Source: DASXKD01 sp963762735
GTDB lineage: Bacteria > Actinomycetota > Actinomycetes > Streptosporangiales > Streptosporangiaceae
Reading direction: 5' to 3'
Length of the DNA stretch: 64,000 nt
NCBI GenBank assembly: GCA_963762735.1
Contig: CAVXMG010000049.1
Location: 62,001-126,000, forward strand
The position numbers were made by a program, and so were the translations under genes. Below are positions 8,118 to 15,969 of this stretch, one piece after another; positions within the stretch are counted from its first letter, which is position 1; the number at the start of each line of letters is the position of its first letter. The notes under the pieces were generated by a model. That model was given only the letters and a program-made list of their open reading frames with translations. It was not told the origin of the DNA and did no database searches.

Positions 8118-8492
8118 TCAGGTGGCCTCGGAGTCGTAGGGCGGGGACTCGCCCGGCGAGAGCGTCACGCTGGAGTGGCGGCACTCCGTAGAGTACGGCG
8201 GCTCTGTGGAGTACGGCATCCCATCATCGGGGACGACCGGGTCGGCCTCGAACTCGTCGTCAAGCAGGTGCTTGCGGACGAACGTGCGCGGGTTGAGGTC
8301 GGCGATGTCGAAATCCCCGAACTCGGGCCCGAGCCCTTCGGTCAGGTCACGGCGGGCGCCGTCGGCCAGCCGGCGCAGCTCGCGCAGGGTGCGGCCCGCC
8401 TGGGCGGCGACCTTGGGCAGCTGGTCCGGCCCGAAGATCACGATGGCGAGCACCAAGAGCACCGCGATCTTGGTGAGCGACAGGTCAAACAC
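8118..8492 (-). CDS. tatB: Twin-arginine translocase subunit TatB
   Basis: A 124-residue protein. Residues 1-20 form the single membrane helix MFDLSLTKIAVLLVLAIVIF, followed at once by GPDQLPKVAAQAGRTL, the hinge and amphipathic helix that define TatA/TatB; the Gly-Pro hinge and the longer charged tail favour TatB. It works with TatC in recognising twin-arginine signal peptides. The acidic tail ends in Tyr/Ser/Thr/Pro-rich sequence. It follows the SigE module on the same strand, as in Mycobacterium and Streptomyces. Repeat copy C separates it from the rseB-like gene. Confidence 0.9.
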   Translation of the reverse strand: MFDLSLTKIAVLLVLAIVIFGPDQLPKVAAQAGRTLRELRRLADGARRDLTEGLGPEFGDFDIADLNPRTFVRKHLLDDEFEADPVVPDDGMPYSTEPPYSTECRHSSVTLSPGESPPYDSEAT

Positions 8493-8548
8493 AGGGCGTC
8501 TCCAGGCAAGCGGCCGGCGCGTGCGCGCGCGTTCCCTTCACTGTAGAC

Positions 8549-8632
8549 CGTGCTGTCCCGGGGGAGCGACCCCCCGGACCCCCCGATGGCCTGCGGCCCC
8601 TGCGACTTCGTCGCGGCGGCCTTGGCCGTGCG
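8549..8632 (-). repeat. Dispersed two-hairpin repeat, copy C
   Basis: Read on the minus strand it starts GGCCAAGGCCGCCGCGACGAA and continues through GCAGGCCATCGGGGGGTCCG to TCGCTCCCCCGGGACAGCA. The first stem has drifted (GGCCGCCGC) while the second is intact. It separates the rseB-like gene from tatB on the same strand, so if transcribed it would sit in the mRNA between them. Confidence 0.82.
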
Positions 8633-8638
8633 CGGCGA

Positions 8639-9796
8639 TCACGGGATCAGCCAGGACGCCAGCCGGTGCAGGCCCTGCCGCAGCCGGGCGAGCAGTCCGG
8701 GGCTGCTGTTGTGCGGCAGGGCCGCGACGACCTGCGCCGCAGTTCGCGGCGGCGCCGCCGCGACCAGGGTGTACACGAAGCCCCGTGCCGACCACACGAA
8801 CGTCTGCCAGTCGGAGCCGTCGGCGTAGACCAGGCTGCCCCCCAGCGCCATCCGCGACCAGCCGGGTGGCCGGGACTTCAGATGGCCGCGCTGCAGGAAC
8901 ACCGAGACCAGGGAGAGCCCGTCGGAGTAGTCCAGATCCACGACGGGCCCGGCAGCGGTGCTGCCCTGCCGCGCGCCGAGCAGCGCCAGGTCGTCCGGTA
9001 GCGGTCCGGGCAGCGGCCAGCCCTCTGGCGCGCAACCGGGCAGGCCGGGCGGTAACCCACTGCCGGGGGACCGCGCCCGGCGGCGCCCCGGCCGACACCT
9101 GCCCCCACGGTCAGCGCCATGAACATGGCATCGCTGACGACGTGGCCGTGCCCGTCGAAGGTCTCCCGGCGCAGCGGCAGTGTCGTGGCCTTGTCCAGCC
9201 AGAACCGGGCGGCGAGCCTGCCGTCGCGGCGCGCCGTGACCACCCGCGCCATGCGGCCCGCCACCTGTCCCCAGCCCACGGCGGCCACCTGGTAGTTGGC
9301 GCTGAGCAGGGCGACAAGGCGCGGGCTCATGGCCAGCATGACGCTGCCCACCAGGGCCTGGCCGCCCAGGTATGGGGCAGGCGCGACGTTGTGCGGCACC
9401 TCGGCAGGCCAGGGCGGCGCCGGCGCGACAGCCTGCGCGAGGGTGACACCGCCGGCGGCGTGCCAGACGTCCACGACCGAGGTGGCCGACCCGGCCGCGC
9501 TCCAGCCGCCCAGCATCTCCTGGCCCTGGTAGGTCATGGTGTGGCAGGCCCGCGCCGCCTGGCTGAGCAGCCGCAGCGAAGCGGTGCTGCGCTCCGGGGG
9601 GCGGGACAGCCCGGACGGCGCCGCTGTGCTCCATCGCCGCGGCAGCTCCGCCGAGGCTTCCGGTGGGATGCCGCGAGATCACCACGATGCCGCTGGCCAC
9701 GAGCCCGGCCAGCACCGCGACGGTGATGACACGGAGCGCGGCCGGATCGTTGCCGGGACACGTCGTGCCGACAGCAATCCGTGACCGGGTGTCCAC
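8639..9796 (-). CDS. RseB/MucB-like sigma-E regulatory protein, two apparent frameshifts
   Basis: Three segments in two frames make one protein. Residues 1-65 (ATG 9796) contain a membrane anchor (VITVAVLAGLVASGIVVI). From about 9605 the meaningful frame shifts to RSTASLRLLSQAARACHT-TYQGQEM, through RFWLDKATTLPLRRETFD, to about 9070. It then returns to the first frame for LDYSDGLSLVSVFLQRGH and the stop at 8639. This order fits the RseB/MucB LolA-like plus C-terminal domains, which sense envelope state and bind the anti-sigma factor. Both breaks fall in G/C runs (near 9596-9605 and 9064-9070), so sequencing error is likelier than gene loss. It takes the place that htrA holds in Mycobacterium. 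Confidence 0.7.
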   Translation of the reverse strand: MDTRSRIAVGTTCPGNDPAALRVITVAVLAGLVASGIVVISRHPTGSLGGAAAAMEHSGAVRAVPPPGAQHRFAAAAQPGGAGLPHHDLPGPGDAGRLERGRVGHLGRGRLARRRRCHPRAGCRAGAALACRGAAQRRACPIPGRPGPGGQRHAGHEPAPCRPAQRQLPGGRRGLGTGGGPHGAGGHGAPRRQARRPVLAGQGHDTAAAPGDLRRARPRRQRCHVHGADRGGRCRPGRRRARSPGSGLPPGLPGCAPEGWPLPGPLPDDLALLGARQGSTAAGPVVDLDYSDGLSLVSVFLQRGHLKSRPPGWSRMALGGSLVYADGSDWQTFVWSARGFVYTLVAAAPPRTAAQVVAALPHNSSPGLLARLRQGLHRLASWLIP

Positions 9797-9803
9797 CTCG
9801 GGC

Positions 9804-10319
9804 TCACCCAGCCCGGGCAGGCTGGGGGGCCGCCCGGTGGTGCCGGAGCGCGTGGGGGCGCGGCGTGCTTGACGGCGAGGAGGACGCCGCCGCGGTGCTG
9901 GCGGGCACGCCGCCGGTGCTCAGTTCGTGCTGCGTCATGAACTCCTCGATCGCGGGCGAGACGCCGGGCCCTGGCTCGGCCTGGCCGCCGCCGCCGGCCA
10001 TGAACGCGGCGGCGGGGACGCCAAGGCCCGCCATGGTCACGAAGGCGACGGCGATCGAGCGCACCGGCCAGCGCCGGCGGGACAGGCCAATGCTCCCCGG
10101 TACCGGGCTCCGGGCCCCCAGCGCGACCAGCCGGTCGGTGAGCGCGGTGTTCGCGGTCGCCTCGCCCAGGGCGTGCATCCGCTGCTTGAGCACCCGCAGC
10201 GCGGCCGCCTCCAGGCGGCACGGCTCGCACTGGGCCAGGTGCGCCAGCACCCGCTCCCGCTGCGTATGGTTCAGCTCACCGTCGATCAGGGCCGACAGGC
10301 GCTGCCCGAGGTGGCTCAC
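9804..10319 (-). CDS. Zinc-finger anti-sigma factor (RseA/RsrA type)
   Basis: A 171-residue protein beginning MSHLGQRLSALIDGEL and carrying HLAQCEPCR, the H-x3-C-x2-C core of the zinc-binding anti-sigma domain (zf-HC2) that clamps an ECF sigma factor. One membrane helix follows at about residues 90-108, then an extracytoplasmic Gly/Pro/Ser-rich tail. Its start overlaps the sigma factor's stop by four bases (ATGA), the usual coupling of a sigma factor to its anti-sigma partner. The downstream rseB-like gene begins 7 bp after its stop. Confidence 0.9.
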   Translation of the reverse strand: MSHLGQRLSALIDGELNHTQRERVLAHLAQCEPCRLEAAALRVLKQRMHALGEATANTALTDRLVALGARSPVPGSIGLSRRRWPVRSIAVAFVTMAGLGVPAAAFMAGGGGQAEPGPGVSPAIEEFMTQHELSTGGVPASTAAASSSPSSTPRPHALRHHRAAPQPARAG

Positions 10320-10999
10320 GCCGGCCCGCTCGGCGCAGAACTGACCGGAGCGGGGCGTGCTACCGCCCCGGTCGCCTGGCGCGGCCGGCGATGCTCCAGG
10401 GCCACCCGGAGCTGCGCACGGCCGCGGTGAATGCGGCTGCGCACGGTCCCCAGCTTCACCCCGAGGGTGCTGGCGACCTCCTCATAGGACAGGCCCTCGA
10501 TGTCACAGAGCACGACGGCGGCGCGATACTCCGGCGCCAGCGCGGCGAGTGCCTGCTGCACATCGCCGTCGAAATGCCGGGCGTCGAACGCCTGGGCCGG
10601 GGTCGGCTCATCGCCGCTCAGCCGGCCAGCGGCGTCGTCGCCAAGACCCTCGAAGCGGATCCGCTGCCTGCGCCGGGCCATGTCAAGGAAGAGGTTCGTG
10701 GTGATCCGGTGCAGCCACCCCTCGAAGGTGCCCGGGGTGTAGCTCGACAGCGACCGGAAGACCCGGACGAACACCTCCTGGGTGAGGTCCTCGGCGTCAG
10801 GCACGTTGCCGGTCAGCCGGTAGGCGAGGCGGTACACCCGGGCCGAGTGGTCCCGGACCACCTCGTCCCAGCTAGGCGGCGTCCAGGGCGCAGCGTCGGG
10901 CAGAACCTCGAGCTCTGCTAGTGCCGGCCCCACCACCCCGCCCTCCGTTCCCCCGGTGTCGCCCACCTTTGCCCTCCAGCAGTGTTGGCCCTGCCCCAT
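10316..10999 (-). CDS. sigE: ECF RNA polymerase sigma factor, SigE type
   Basis: ATG 10997-10999 follows GGGGAG at good spacing and gives 227 residues; an upstream in-frame start would run into the divergent methyltransferase. Region 2 is seen in VYRLAYRLTGNVPDAEDLTQ and VFVRVFRSL. Region 4 is LAPEYRAAVVLCDIEGLSYE and VASTLGVKLGTVRSRIHRGR, a helix-turn-helix for the -35 element. The order methyltransferase / sigE / rseA / downstream effector / tatB corresponds to the M. tuberculosis Rv1220c-Rv1224 region, so an envelope-stress role is a reasonable inference. Confidence 0.92.
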   Translation of the reverse strand: MGQGQHCWRAKVGDTGGTEGGVVGPALAELEVLPDAAPWTPPSWDEVVRDHSARVYRLAYRLTGNVPDAEDLTQEVFVRVFRSLSSYTPGTFEGWLHRITTNLFLDMARRRQRIRFEGLGDDAAGRLSGDEPTPAQAFDARHFDGDVQQALAALAPEYRAAVVLCDIEGLSYEEVASTLGVKLGTVRSRIHRGRAQLRVALEHRRPRQATGAVARPAPVSSAPSGPA

Positions 11000-11108
11000 T
11001 ATCACTCCCCAGAACGCACAAGGTGCCCCTGCTGGTTCCCGCTTCACGGCGCACGAGGAGTAGGCTGCGGCCGGGGAAGGCCCCGTGTGCACTGCTGGAG
11101 GGGGCATC

Positions 11109-11738
11109 GTGAGCGCTCAGGCCACCTTGGATTTCGTGGAAGGCTACCTATCGGAGGACGAGCCGCTGCTCATGGCGCGGCGCAATGCCGCCGAGGTGGG
11201 CGGGGCGCCGCCGGTCAGCCCGGCCACGGGCGCCGCGCTGCGGTTCGTCGCGGCCGCGCTGTCCGCCAGGTCGGTGGTCGAGATCGGCACCGGCTGCGGC
11301 ACCTCAGGTGTCTGGCTGCTCCGCGGCATGCGTCCCGACGGGGTCTTGACCAGCGTCGACGTCGACCCTGAGCATCAGCGGCTGGCGCGCAAGGCATTCG
11401 TCGAGGCGGGCTTCGCGGCCAACAGGTACCGGCTCATCGGCGGCAAGGCAGCCGACGTGCTGCCCCGCCTCACCGATGGCGGCTACGACATCGTCTTCTG
11501 CGATGCGGACAAGCATGACTATCCCAGCTACCTGACCGCGGGGCTGCGCCTGCTCCGCCGCGGCGGAGTCGTGGCCTTCGACAACGCGCTGTGGGGCGGG
11601 CGGGTGGCCACCCCGTCCTGCACCGACCCGGAAACCTCGGCCATCAGGGAAGTGGTCGAGGCGGTCCGCCAGGACGAGCGGCTGGTCCCGCTGCTGCTGC
11701 CGATGGGCGACGGCCTGCTGGCCGCGGTCAAGCAGTAA
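11109..11738 (+). CDS. SAM-dependent O-methyltransferase (Rv1220c-like)
   Basis: A 209-residue protein from GTG 11109 (VSAQATLDFVEGYLSEDEPL). The class I methyltransferase fold shows as VVEIGTGCGTSGVWLL (SAM-binding loop), TSVDVDPEHQ, YDIVFCDADKHDYPSYL and GGVVAFDNALWGG, as in the catechol/caffeoyl-CoA O-methyltransferase family. The substrate is unknown. It is divergent from sigE with about 110 bp between starts, the same arrangement as Rv1220c and sigE, so it may be co-regulated with the SigE response. Repeat copy D follows its stop. Confidence 0.88.
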   Translation: MSAQATLDFVEGYLSEDEPLLMARRNAAEVGGAPPVSPATGAALRFVAAALSARSVVEIGTGCGTSGVWLLRGMRPDGVLTSVDVDPEHQRLARKAFVEAGFAANRYRLIGGKAADVLPRLTDGGYDIVFCDADKHDYPSYLTAGLRLLRRGGVVAFDNALWGGRVATPSCTDPETSAIREVVEAVRQDERLVPLLLPMGDGLLAAVKQ

Positions 11739-11742
11739 CGCT

Positions 11743-11850
11743 GTCAGCCCGGGGAGCACTCCGCCTCCCGGGGCAAGCCCCCGGACCCCATGGCCCGGAG
11801 CCCCCCGGTGGCCCAAGGCCCCGTTCCTTCGTCACTGGGCCTTGGCCGTC
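11743..11850 (-). repeat. Dispersed two-hairpin repeat, copy D (expanded)
   Basis: Read on the minus strand: GGCCAAGGCCCAGTGACGAA, then GGAACGGGGCCTTGGGCCAC, then a longer second half with two G/C stems instead of one. It lies between the convergent methyltransferase and pepA genes, and supplies the last residues and stop codon of PepA. Confidence 0.8.
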
Positions 11851-13353
11851 TGAGCTTCCTGACCCGGTTCACAGAGCCAGCGCAGCAGCAGCCGGGTGCC
11901 GAACCCGGTGGCGCCCTTCGCCTCGCCGCTGTCCGGCGAGGACCGGGCCGCGCCTGCGATGTCCAGGTGGGCCCAGGGGCGGCCGCCGGTGAACTCGCGC
12001 AGGAACAGCGCGGCCTCGATGGAGCCCGCCCGCGGGCGGGCTACTGTGCGGGATATTGGCCAGGTCGGCCACGGGGGAGTCCAGCGCATCGCTGTAGTCG
12101 TCCACCAGCGGCATCCGCCAGAGCGGCTCCCCGGCCTGTTCGCCGGCCGCGAGCAGCGCCCCGGCGAGCCCGTCGTCGCTGGCGTACAGGGCGCCCAGCG
12201 TCCCGCCGAGCGCCACCCGCGCAGCGCCGGTCAGCGTGGCAACGTCCACCATCACGTCCGGTTCCAGCACGGTGTCCGCGTAGGCGAGCGCGTCCGCGAG
12301 CACCAGCCGCCCCTCGGCGTCGGTGTTGAGCACCTCGGTGGTGCGGCCACCGAAATGGGTGATCACGTCTCCTGGGCGCATCGCGGAGCCCGAGGGCATG
12401 TTCTCCGCCGTCGCCACCAGGCCGGTGACGCGCACGGCGGCCCGCAGGCCCGCCAGCGCCGACATGGCCGCGATCACCGCCGCGCCCCCGGCCATGTCGG
12501 TCTTCATGGCCTTCATGCCTTCGTTCGGCTTGAGCGAGAGCCCTCCGCTGTCGAACGTGATGCCCTTGCCCACGAGGACGACGTGGGTGCGCGCACCGGG
12601 CGGGTGGTAGCCAAGTTCGATGAGGCACGGCGGCTGCGCGGAGCCCGCGCCCACCGCGAGGATGCCGCCGAACCCCTCGGCCGCCAGTTCGGCTGGCTCG
12701 CGCACCCGCACGGTCAGCCCGCTGGCCGCCGCGGCCCTGGCGGCCTCCCCGGCCAGCCAGGCCGGGGTTTTCCGCCCGGACGGCATGTTCGCCAGGTCGC
12801 GGGCAAGACCCACCGCCTCGGCGACCGTGCGGGCCGCCGTGACCGCCTCGGCCGCCTCCTCGTCCTCGGCGGAGACCAGCATCCGCACCTCGCCGGGCCC
12901 GCCGGACGTTGCTTGCGAGGCGAGCGAGAACCGGTAGGAACCGAGCAGCAGGCCCTCGGCGAACGCCCGGACCGCCCCGGCAGGCTGGCCAAGCGCGGCA
13001 GCGGCGAGCATCCCCCGCTCCCGTGCCGCGCGGCCGCCCAGCGCGGCTCCCGCCTTCCGCATGTCCGCAGCGGACTCGTCGCCCAGCCCGACGAACAACA
13101 GCCGCCGGGGCTTGTCGCCGACCCGCACGGCCACCGGCGTGACCTCGCCCGCCTTGCCGTTAGCGTCGCAGGCGGCGAGCACGTCGGCCGCCGGGCTGCC
13201 CAGATAGGGATCAAGTCCCGCCGTTTCCGCGCCCTGGACCGCGACCGCGATGTCCGCACCGTCGTCGGCCTCGCCGGTCACCGCGGCGAGATGGGCAGCC
13301 AGCGAAAAGCCAGCGGGCGCGGGGATCGTGGTCAGCCGGATATCGATCGGCAA
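11832..13353 (-). CDS. pepA: Leucyl aminopeptidase PepA (M17), one apparent frameshift near the C-terminus
   Basis: About 507 residues, normal for M17 peptidases. The catalytic half contains VGKGITFDSGGLSLKP, MKTDMAGGAA, NTDAEGRLVLADAL (the family signature) and DVATLTGAARVALG, which hold the two metal ions and catalytic Lys/Arg. At DLANIPHS (near 12040) the frame breaks; the missing end GSIEAALFLREFTGGRPWAH and DIAGAARSS continues in another frame to a stop at 11832. The break lies in a GC-only stretch, so a one-base sequence error is likely. The final residues QTAKAQ come from repeat copy D. A cytosolic enzyme releasing N-terminal amino acids. Confidence 0.88.
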
Positions 13354-13356
13354 GGC

Positions 13357-13524
13357 TCAACCAGTGGCAGACTTCAGCGCAGTCGAGAGCTGTGCCGCCT
13401 CATCGGCGGACAACTCGACCACGAGGCGGCCGCCGCCTTCGAGCGGTACGCGCATCACGATGCCGCGGCCTTCCTTCGTGACCTCGAGCGGGCCGTCACC
13501 CGTCCGCGGCTTCATCGCCGCCAT
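13357..13524 (-). CDS. DUF3117 family small protein
   Basis: A 55-residue protein starting MAAMKPRTGDGPLEVTKEGR and ending in an acidic ELSADEAAQLSTALKSATG. These stretches are almost invariant in the DUF3117 family found across actinobacteria. Function unknown. An in-frame start 14 codons upstream was not used because family members begin with MAAMKPR. Its stop lies 3 bp before the pepA start on the same strand, so the two could share a transcript. Confidence 0.93.
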   Translation of the reverse strand: MAAMKPRTGDGPLEVTKEGRGIVMRVPLEGGGRLVVELSADEAAQLSTALKSATG

Positions 13525-13725
13525 CCTGCATCCCCTTTCATGCCCGGGGCCGCATGAAGGCCTCACGTGAGGCCCGCCGCCGGAAAAGCCGGCGACTGCG
13601 GCGGGTTCGGCCGATTCACAGCCGTGTCGATTCGTACATCTATTATCAGAGTTTCCGCGCCGGATGGAAACGATCAGGGGTTACTTCACCCCCAGGCGTC
13701 CGTTAAGACAGGCGAAACTGGTTCT

Positions 13726-14523
13726 GTGAACGCGCGATCGGCTCTCTTCGACCTCTACGGCGATCACCTCGCCAGGCGCGGCTCCCGTGCGCCGGTCGCC
13801 TCGCTGGTACGGCTGCTCGCCCCGCTCGGCATCACCGAGCCGGCCGCCCGCACCGCGGTGTCGCGCATGGTACGGCAGGGCTGGCTGACCCCGGTGCGGT
13901 GCGGGCCCGGCCTGGCCGGTTACGCGCTGACCCCGCGCGCCGCCAGTCGCCTGGACGAGGCCGCGGAGCGGATCTACCGTCGCGGCGACCTCGCCTGGGA
14001 CGGCCAGTGGCACGTGCTGGTGGTCGAGCGAATCCGGGACCGGGCGCGCCGCGGCCGGGTCCGGGCGGCGCTTGGCTACCTGGGGTACGCACCGCTGGAT
14101 GAGACCACCTGGATCAGCCCGCGGCCGTCGGTGGAGCTTGACGCCCTGCTCGAGGCGGAGCGGCTGCGCGCGGAACGGTTCCTGGCCAGCTACGACGGCG
14201 ACGCGGGGGGCCTGCTGGCCCGGACCTGGGACCTGGACGGCCTGGCCCGGGCATACCAGCGGTGGCTGGCACAGGCGCACGAGCTGATCGCGGCGGTCGG
14301 CCCGGACGCGGCGGACCCGGCGGTCTTCGCCCTGCGCAGTTCGCTGGTCCACGAGTGGCGCAAGTTCCTGTTCACCGACCCTGGGTTCCCGGCGGCGCTG
14401 CTGCCGCCGAACTGGCCAGGGCACCAGGCGGCGCGGGTGTTCCAGGCGGAGTCGGCCAGGCTCTTGCCTGGCGCGTCCCGGTTCGTGGACTGTTGCCTGC
14501 GGATCGACGATCCGGAGCGCTAG
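13726..14523 (+). CDS. PaaX family transcriptional regulator
   Basis: A 265-residue protein from GTG 13726 (VNARSALFDLYGDHLARRG). The N-terminal winged helix (LLAPLGITEPAARTAVSRMV) and the middle segment GDLAWDGQWHVLVVERIRDR fit PaaX, the phenylacetyl-CoA-responsive repressor family; a typical C-terminal domain follows to residue 265. No phenylacetate genes are in the window, so the ligand and targets are unknown. The long upstream extension of the frame reads as non-coding and was left out. The stop overlaps the convergent ATPase gene by 4 bp. Confidence 0.88.
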   Translation: MNARSALFDLYGDHLARRGSRAPVASLVRLLAPLGITEPAARTAVSRMVRQGWLTPVRCGPGLAGYALTPRAASRLDEAAERIYRRGDLAWDGQWHVLVVERIRDRARRGRVRAALGYLGYAPLDETTWISPRPSVELDALLEAERLRAERFLASYDGDAGGLLARTWDLDGLARAYQRWLAQAHELIAAVGPDAADPAVFALRSSLVHEWRKFLFTDPGFPAALLPPNWPGHQAARVFQAESARLLPGASRFVDCCLRIDDPER

Positions 14524-15401
14524 GAGCGGCCAGCCCGGGGCACGATGCCGCGGTCCATCTCGGCGCAGGCGCAGACGATCTGCTCGGCGATCTCCACCAG
14601 GTCGGTGGGCACCTGCTTGGACTGACGGCCGTCCGGAGACCGCCACCAGATCGCGTTGCTGCGGCACCACACGGTCAGCCCATACCGGACCGAGAGCACC
14701 GACATGCCCTCGGACGGCTCCTGGGCGCGGAGGAGACCACCCCCGAGCCCGCGCTCGACGAGCATCTCCTCCAGCGCCCTGGCCGCCCGTCCTGGCGCCA
14801 GGCGGGTGCGCCGCAGCGGCTCCGGCACGACGCCGGCGGGCACGGGCTGCGCGAACCACACCGCCTTTCCGGGTACCTTCCAGCCACCGAACCGCGAACG
14901 GGTCAGGTGCTGCCCCCACCGCCCGGCCGACAGCCCAGCCACTACCTGAAGCCCGCGCCCGCTCACCGCGTCGGCTCCGGCAGCGCCGGGCACCGGCGCC
15001 AGGTCGTCTTTCCAGCCACTGAGCGAGTCGAAGACCTTGACGGCCAGTTCCCATCGTCCCGCCGCCCGGCGCAGGTAGATCCACAGCTCGGGGGCGCCCG
15101 CGATGGGCCAGTCCCGCGTGCCGTCGAACTCGATGTTGCCGTGCGCGTGCAGGGTGTTGGCGGCCAGTTCGCTGGTCATCAGCAACCCGTCGGATGCCAG
15201 TTCCTCGGGGAGGGCCAGGGTCGCGGCCACCTCACGGAACACGCCCCGCGCCACCGCGGCGCAAGTCGCATCGGCCGGGAGGGGCCAGGCGCAGCAGCCC
15301 CCGCCCGCCAGCGCGGCCGCGACAACCGAGGGACGGTCTGAATGTCCGGACTGTCCGGACTGTCCGGTGCGGTTCCGTTGATCGCGGGCCCTCCCCTCCA
15401 T
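14520..15401 (-). CDS. Histidine-kinase-like ATPase (anti-sigma/RsbW type) of a WhiJ-like island
   Basis: The HATPase fold appears as LLMTSELAANTLHAHGN (N box), SGRGLQVVAGLSAGRWG (G box) and KAVWFAQP. Proteins of this build, without phosphatase or receiver domains, are anti-sigma-factor-like and common beside XRE/DUF397 pairs in actinobacteria. Residues after 200 (LVERGLGGGLL, YGLTVWCRSNAIWWRSPD) form an extra small domain of unknown role. The start is uncertain: ATG 15401 is used here; GTG 15554 is also open but would place a palindromic operator inside the gene. The N-terminus contains a short tandem repeat giving GQSGQSGHS. Confidence 0.75.
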   Translation of the reverse strand: MEGRARDQRNRTGQSGQSGHSDRPSVVAAALAGGGCCAWPLPADATCAAVARGVFREVAATLALPEELASDGLLMTSELAANTLHAHGNIEFDGTRDWPIAGAPELWIYLRRAAGRWELAVKVFDSLSGWKDDLAPVPGAAGADAVSGRGLQVVAGLSAGRWGQHLTRSRFGGWKVPGKAVWFAQPVPAGVVPEPLRRTRLAPGRAARALEEMLVERGLGGGLLRAQEPSEGMSVLSVRYGLTVWCRSNAIWWRSPDGRQSKQVPTDLVEIAEQIVCACAEMDRGIVPRAGRS

Positions 15402-15527
15402 TGGCCCGCAACACCCGCATCGGCCAGCGCCATGCTGGTCGGAGACCTCATGGCGGTACCGCTCGGTGGCACCACGGCTACGGCAGGCGACGGTAACATG
15501 GTCCTCAGCCTTCGTGACTCGTGGATC

Positions 15528-15538
15528 TGTGAAACACA
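15528..15538. promoter_or_regulatory. Palindrome TGTGAAACACA, candidate operator
   Basis: Core TGTGAAACACA inside a longer perfect inverted repeat ATCTGTG-AAA-CACAGAT (15525-15541). It lies about 125 bp upstream of the assumed ATPase start. The same core with one base changed (TGTGAATCACA) lies upstream of the XRE gene at 16875-16885. Confidence 0.5.
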
Positions 15539-15705
15539 GATTACGATTTATCACCTCGGCTTCGCAATAACATCCGGCGATTTGCTGGTCAGTTGTGGCC
15601 AGTTCACGGTCAGTTCTGACCGATGCGTGCCACGCGCCGTGCGTGTACGCTCACAGGAGCGACTGCTCGGCCGGTCGCACCTGCGTTGAGACAGGCGCAG
15701 CAAGT

Positions 15706-15741
15706 AAAGAATCCCCCGGGTGGCGGCCCGGGGGATTCTTT
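15706..15741 (-). terminator. Stem-loop terminator after the DUF397 gene
   Basis: Perfect 15-bp inverted repeat: AAAGAATCCCCCGGG (15706-15720), loop TGGCGG, CCCGGGGGATTCTTT (15727-15741). It begins 9 bp after the stop of the DUF397 gene. A/T flanks around a G/C stem make it a plausible factor-independent terminator in either direction, most simply for the minus-strand XRE-DUF397 operon. Confidence 0.7.
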
Positions 15742-15749
15742 GAAAGACG

Positions 15750-15965
15750 TCAGCGAGTGGTCGGCTCGAGGTCGAAACGGCCGGACTTGGCGTCCACGAG
15801 GAAGGCCGTGAACGCAGCCCGGCCCACGACGTGAGCGCCGCCCTCGGGGTGCTTACTGTCGCGGACCGCGACCACCTCCTCGAGGTTGGCTGCCACCTCC
15901 ACACATCCGCCGTTGTGCTGACTCCGGCGGGCCTTCCGCCATACTGCGTGAGACAGGTCGGTCAT
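15750..15965 (-). CDS. DUF397 family small protein
   Basis: A 71-residue protein from ATG 15963-15965 (MTDLSHAVWRKARRSQHNGG). WRKARRS, CVEVA, VAVRDSKHP and FTAFLVDAKSG are the conserved DUF397 stretches. Genetic work on Streptomyces shows that DUF397 proteins pair with WhiJ-type XRE regulators and modulate them. Its start is about 4 bp after the true XRE stop, so the two are an operon. A strong stem-loop follows its stop. A longer start upstream was rejected because it overlaps the XRE gene. Confidence 0.9.
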   Translation of the reverse strand: MTDLSHAVWRKARRSQHNGGCVEVAANLEEVVAVRDSKHPEGGAHVVGRAAFTAFLVDAKSGRFDLEPTTR

Positions 15966-15969
15966 GGGT

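Noticed and set aside
8639..9796. Programmed frameshifting in the rseB-like gene
   Set aside because: Two opposite shifts at plain G/C runs, together with similar breaks in many other genes, fit sequence error better; no slippery heptamer plus pseudoknot was seen.
15337..15372. Short tandem TGTCCGGAC units as a regulatory repeat array
   Set aside because: They lie in the N-terminal coding part of the ATPase gene and are read as Gly-Gln-Ser-Gly units; only about three copies.
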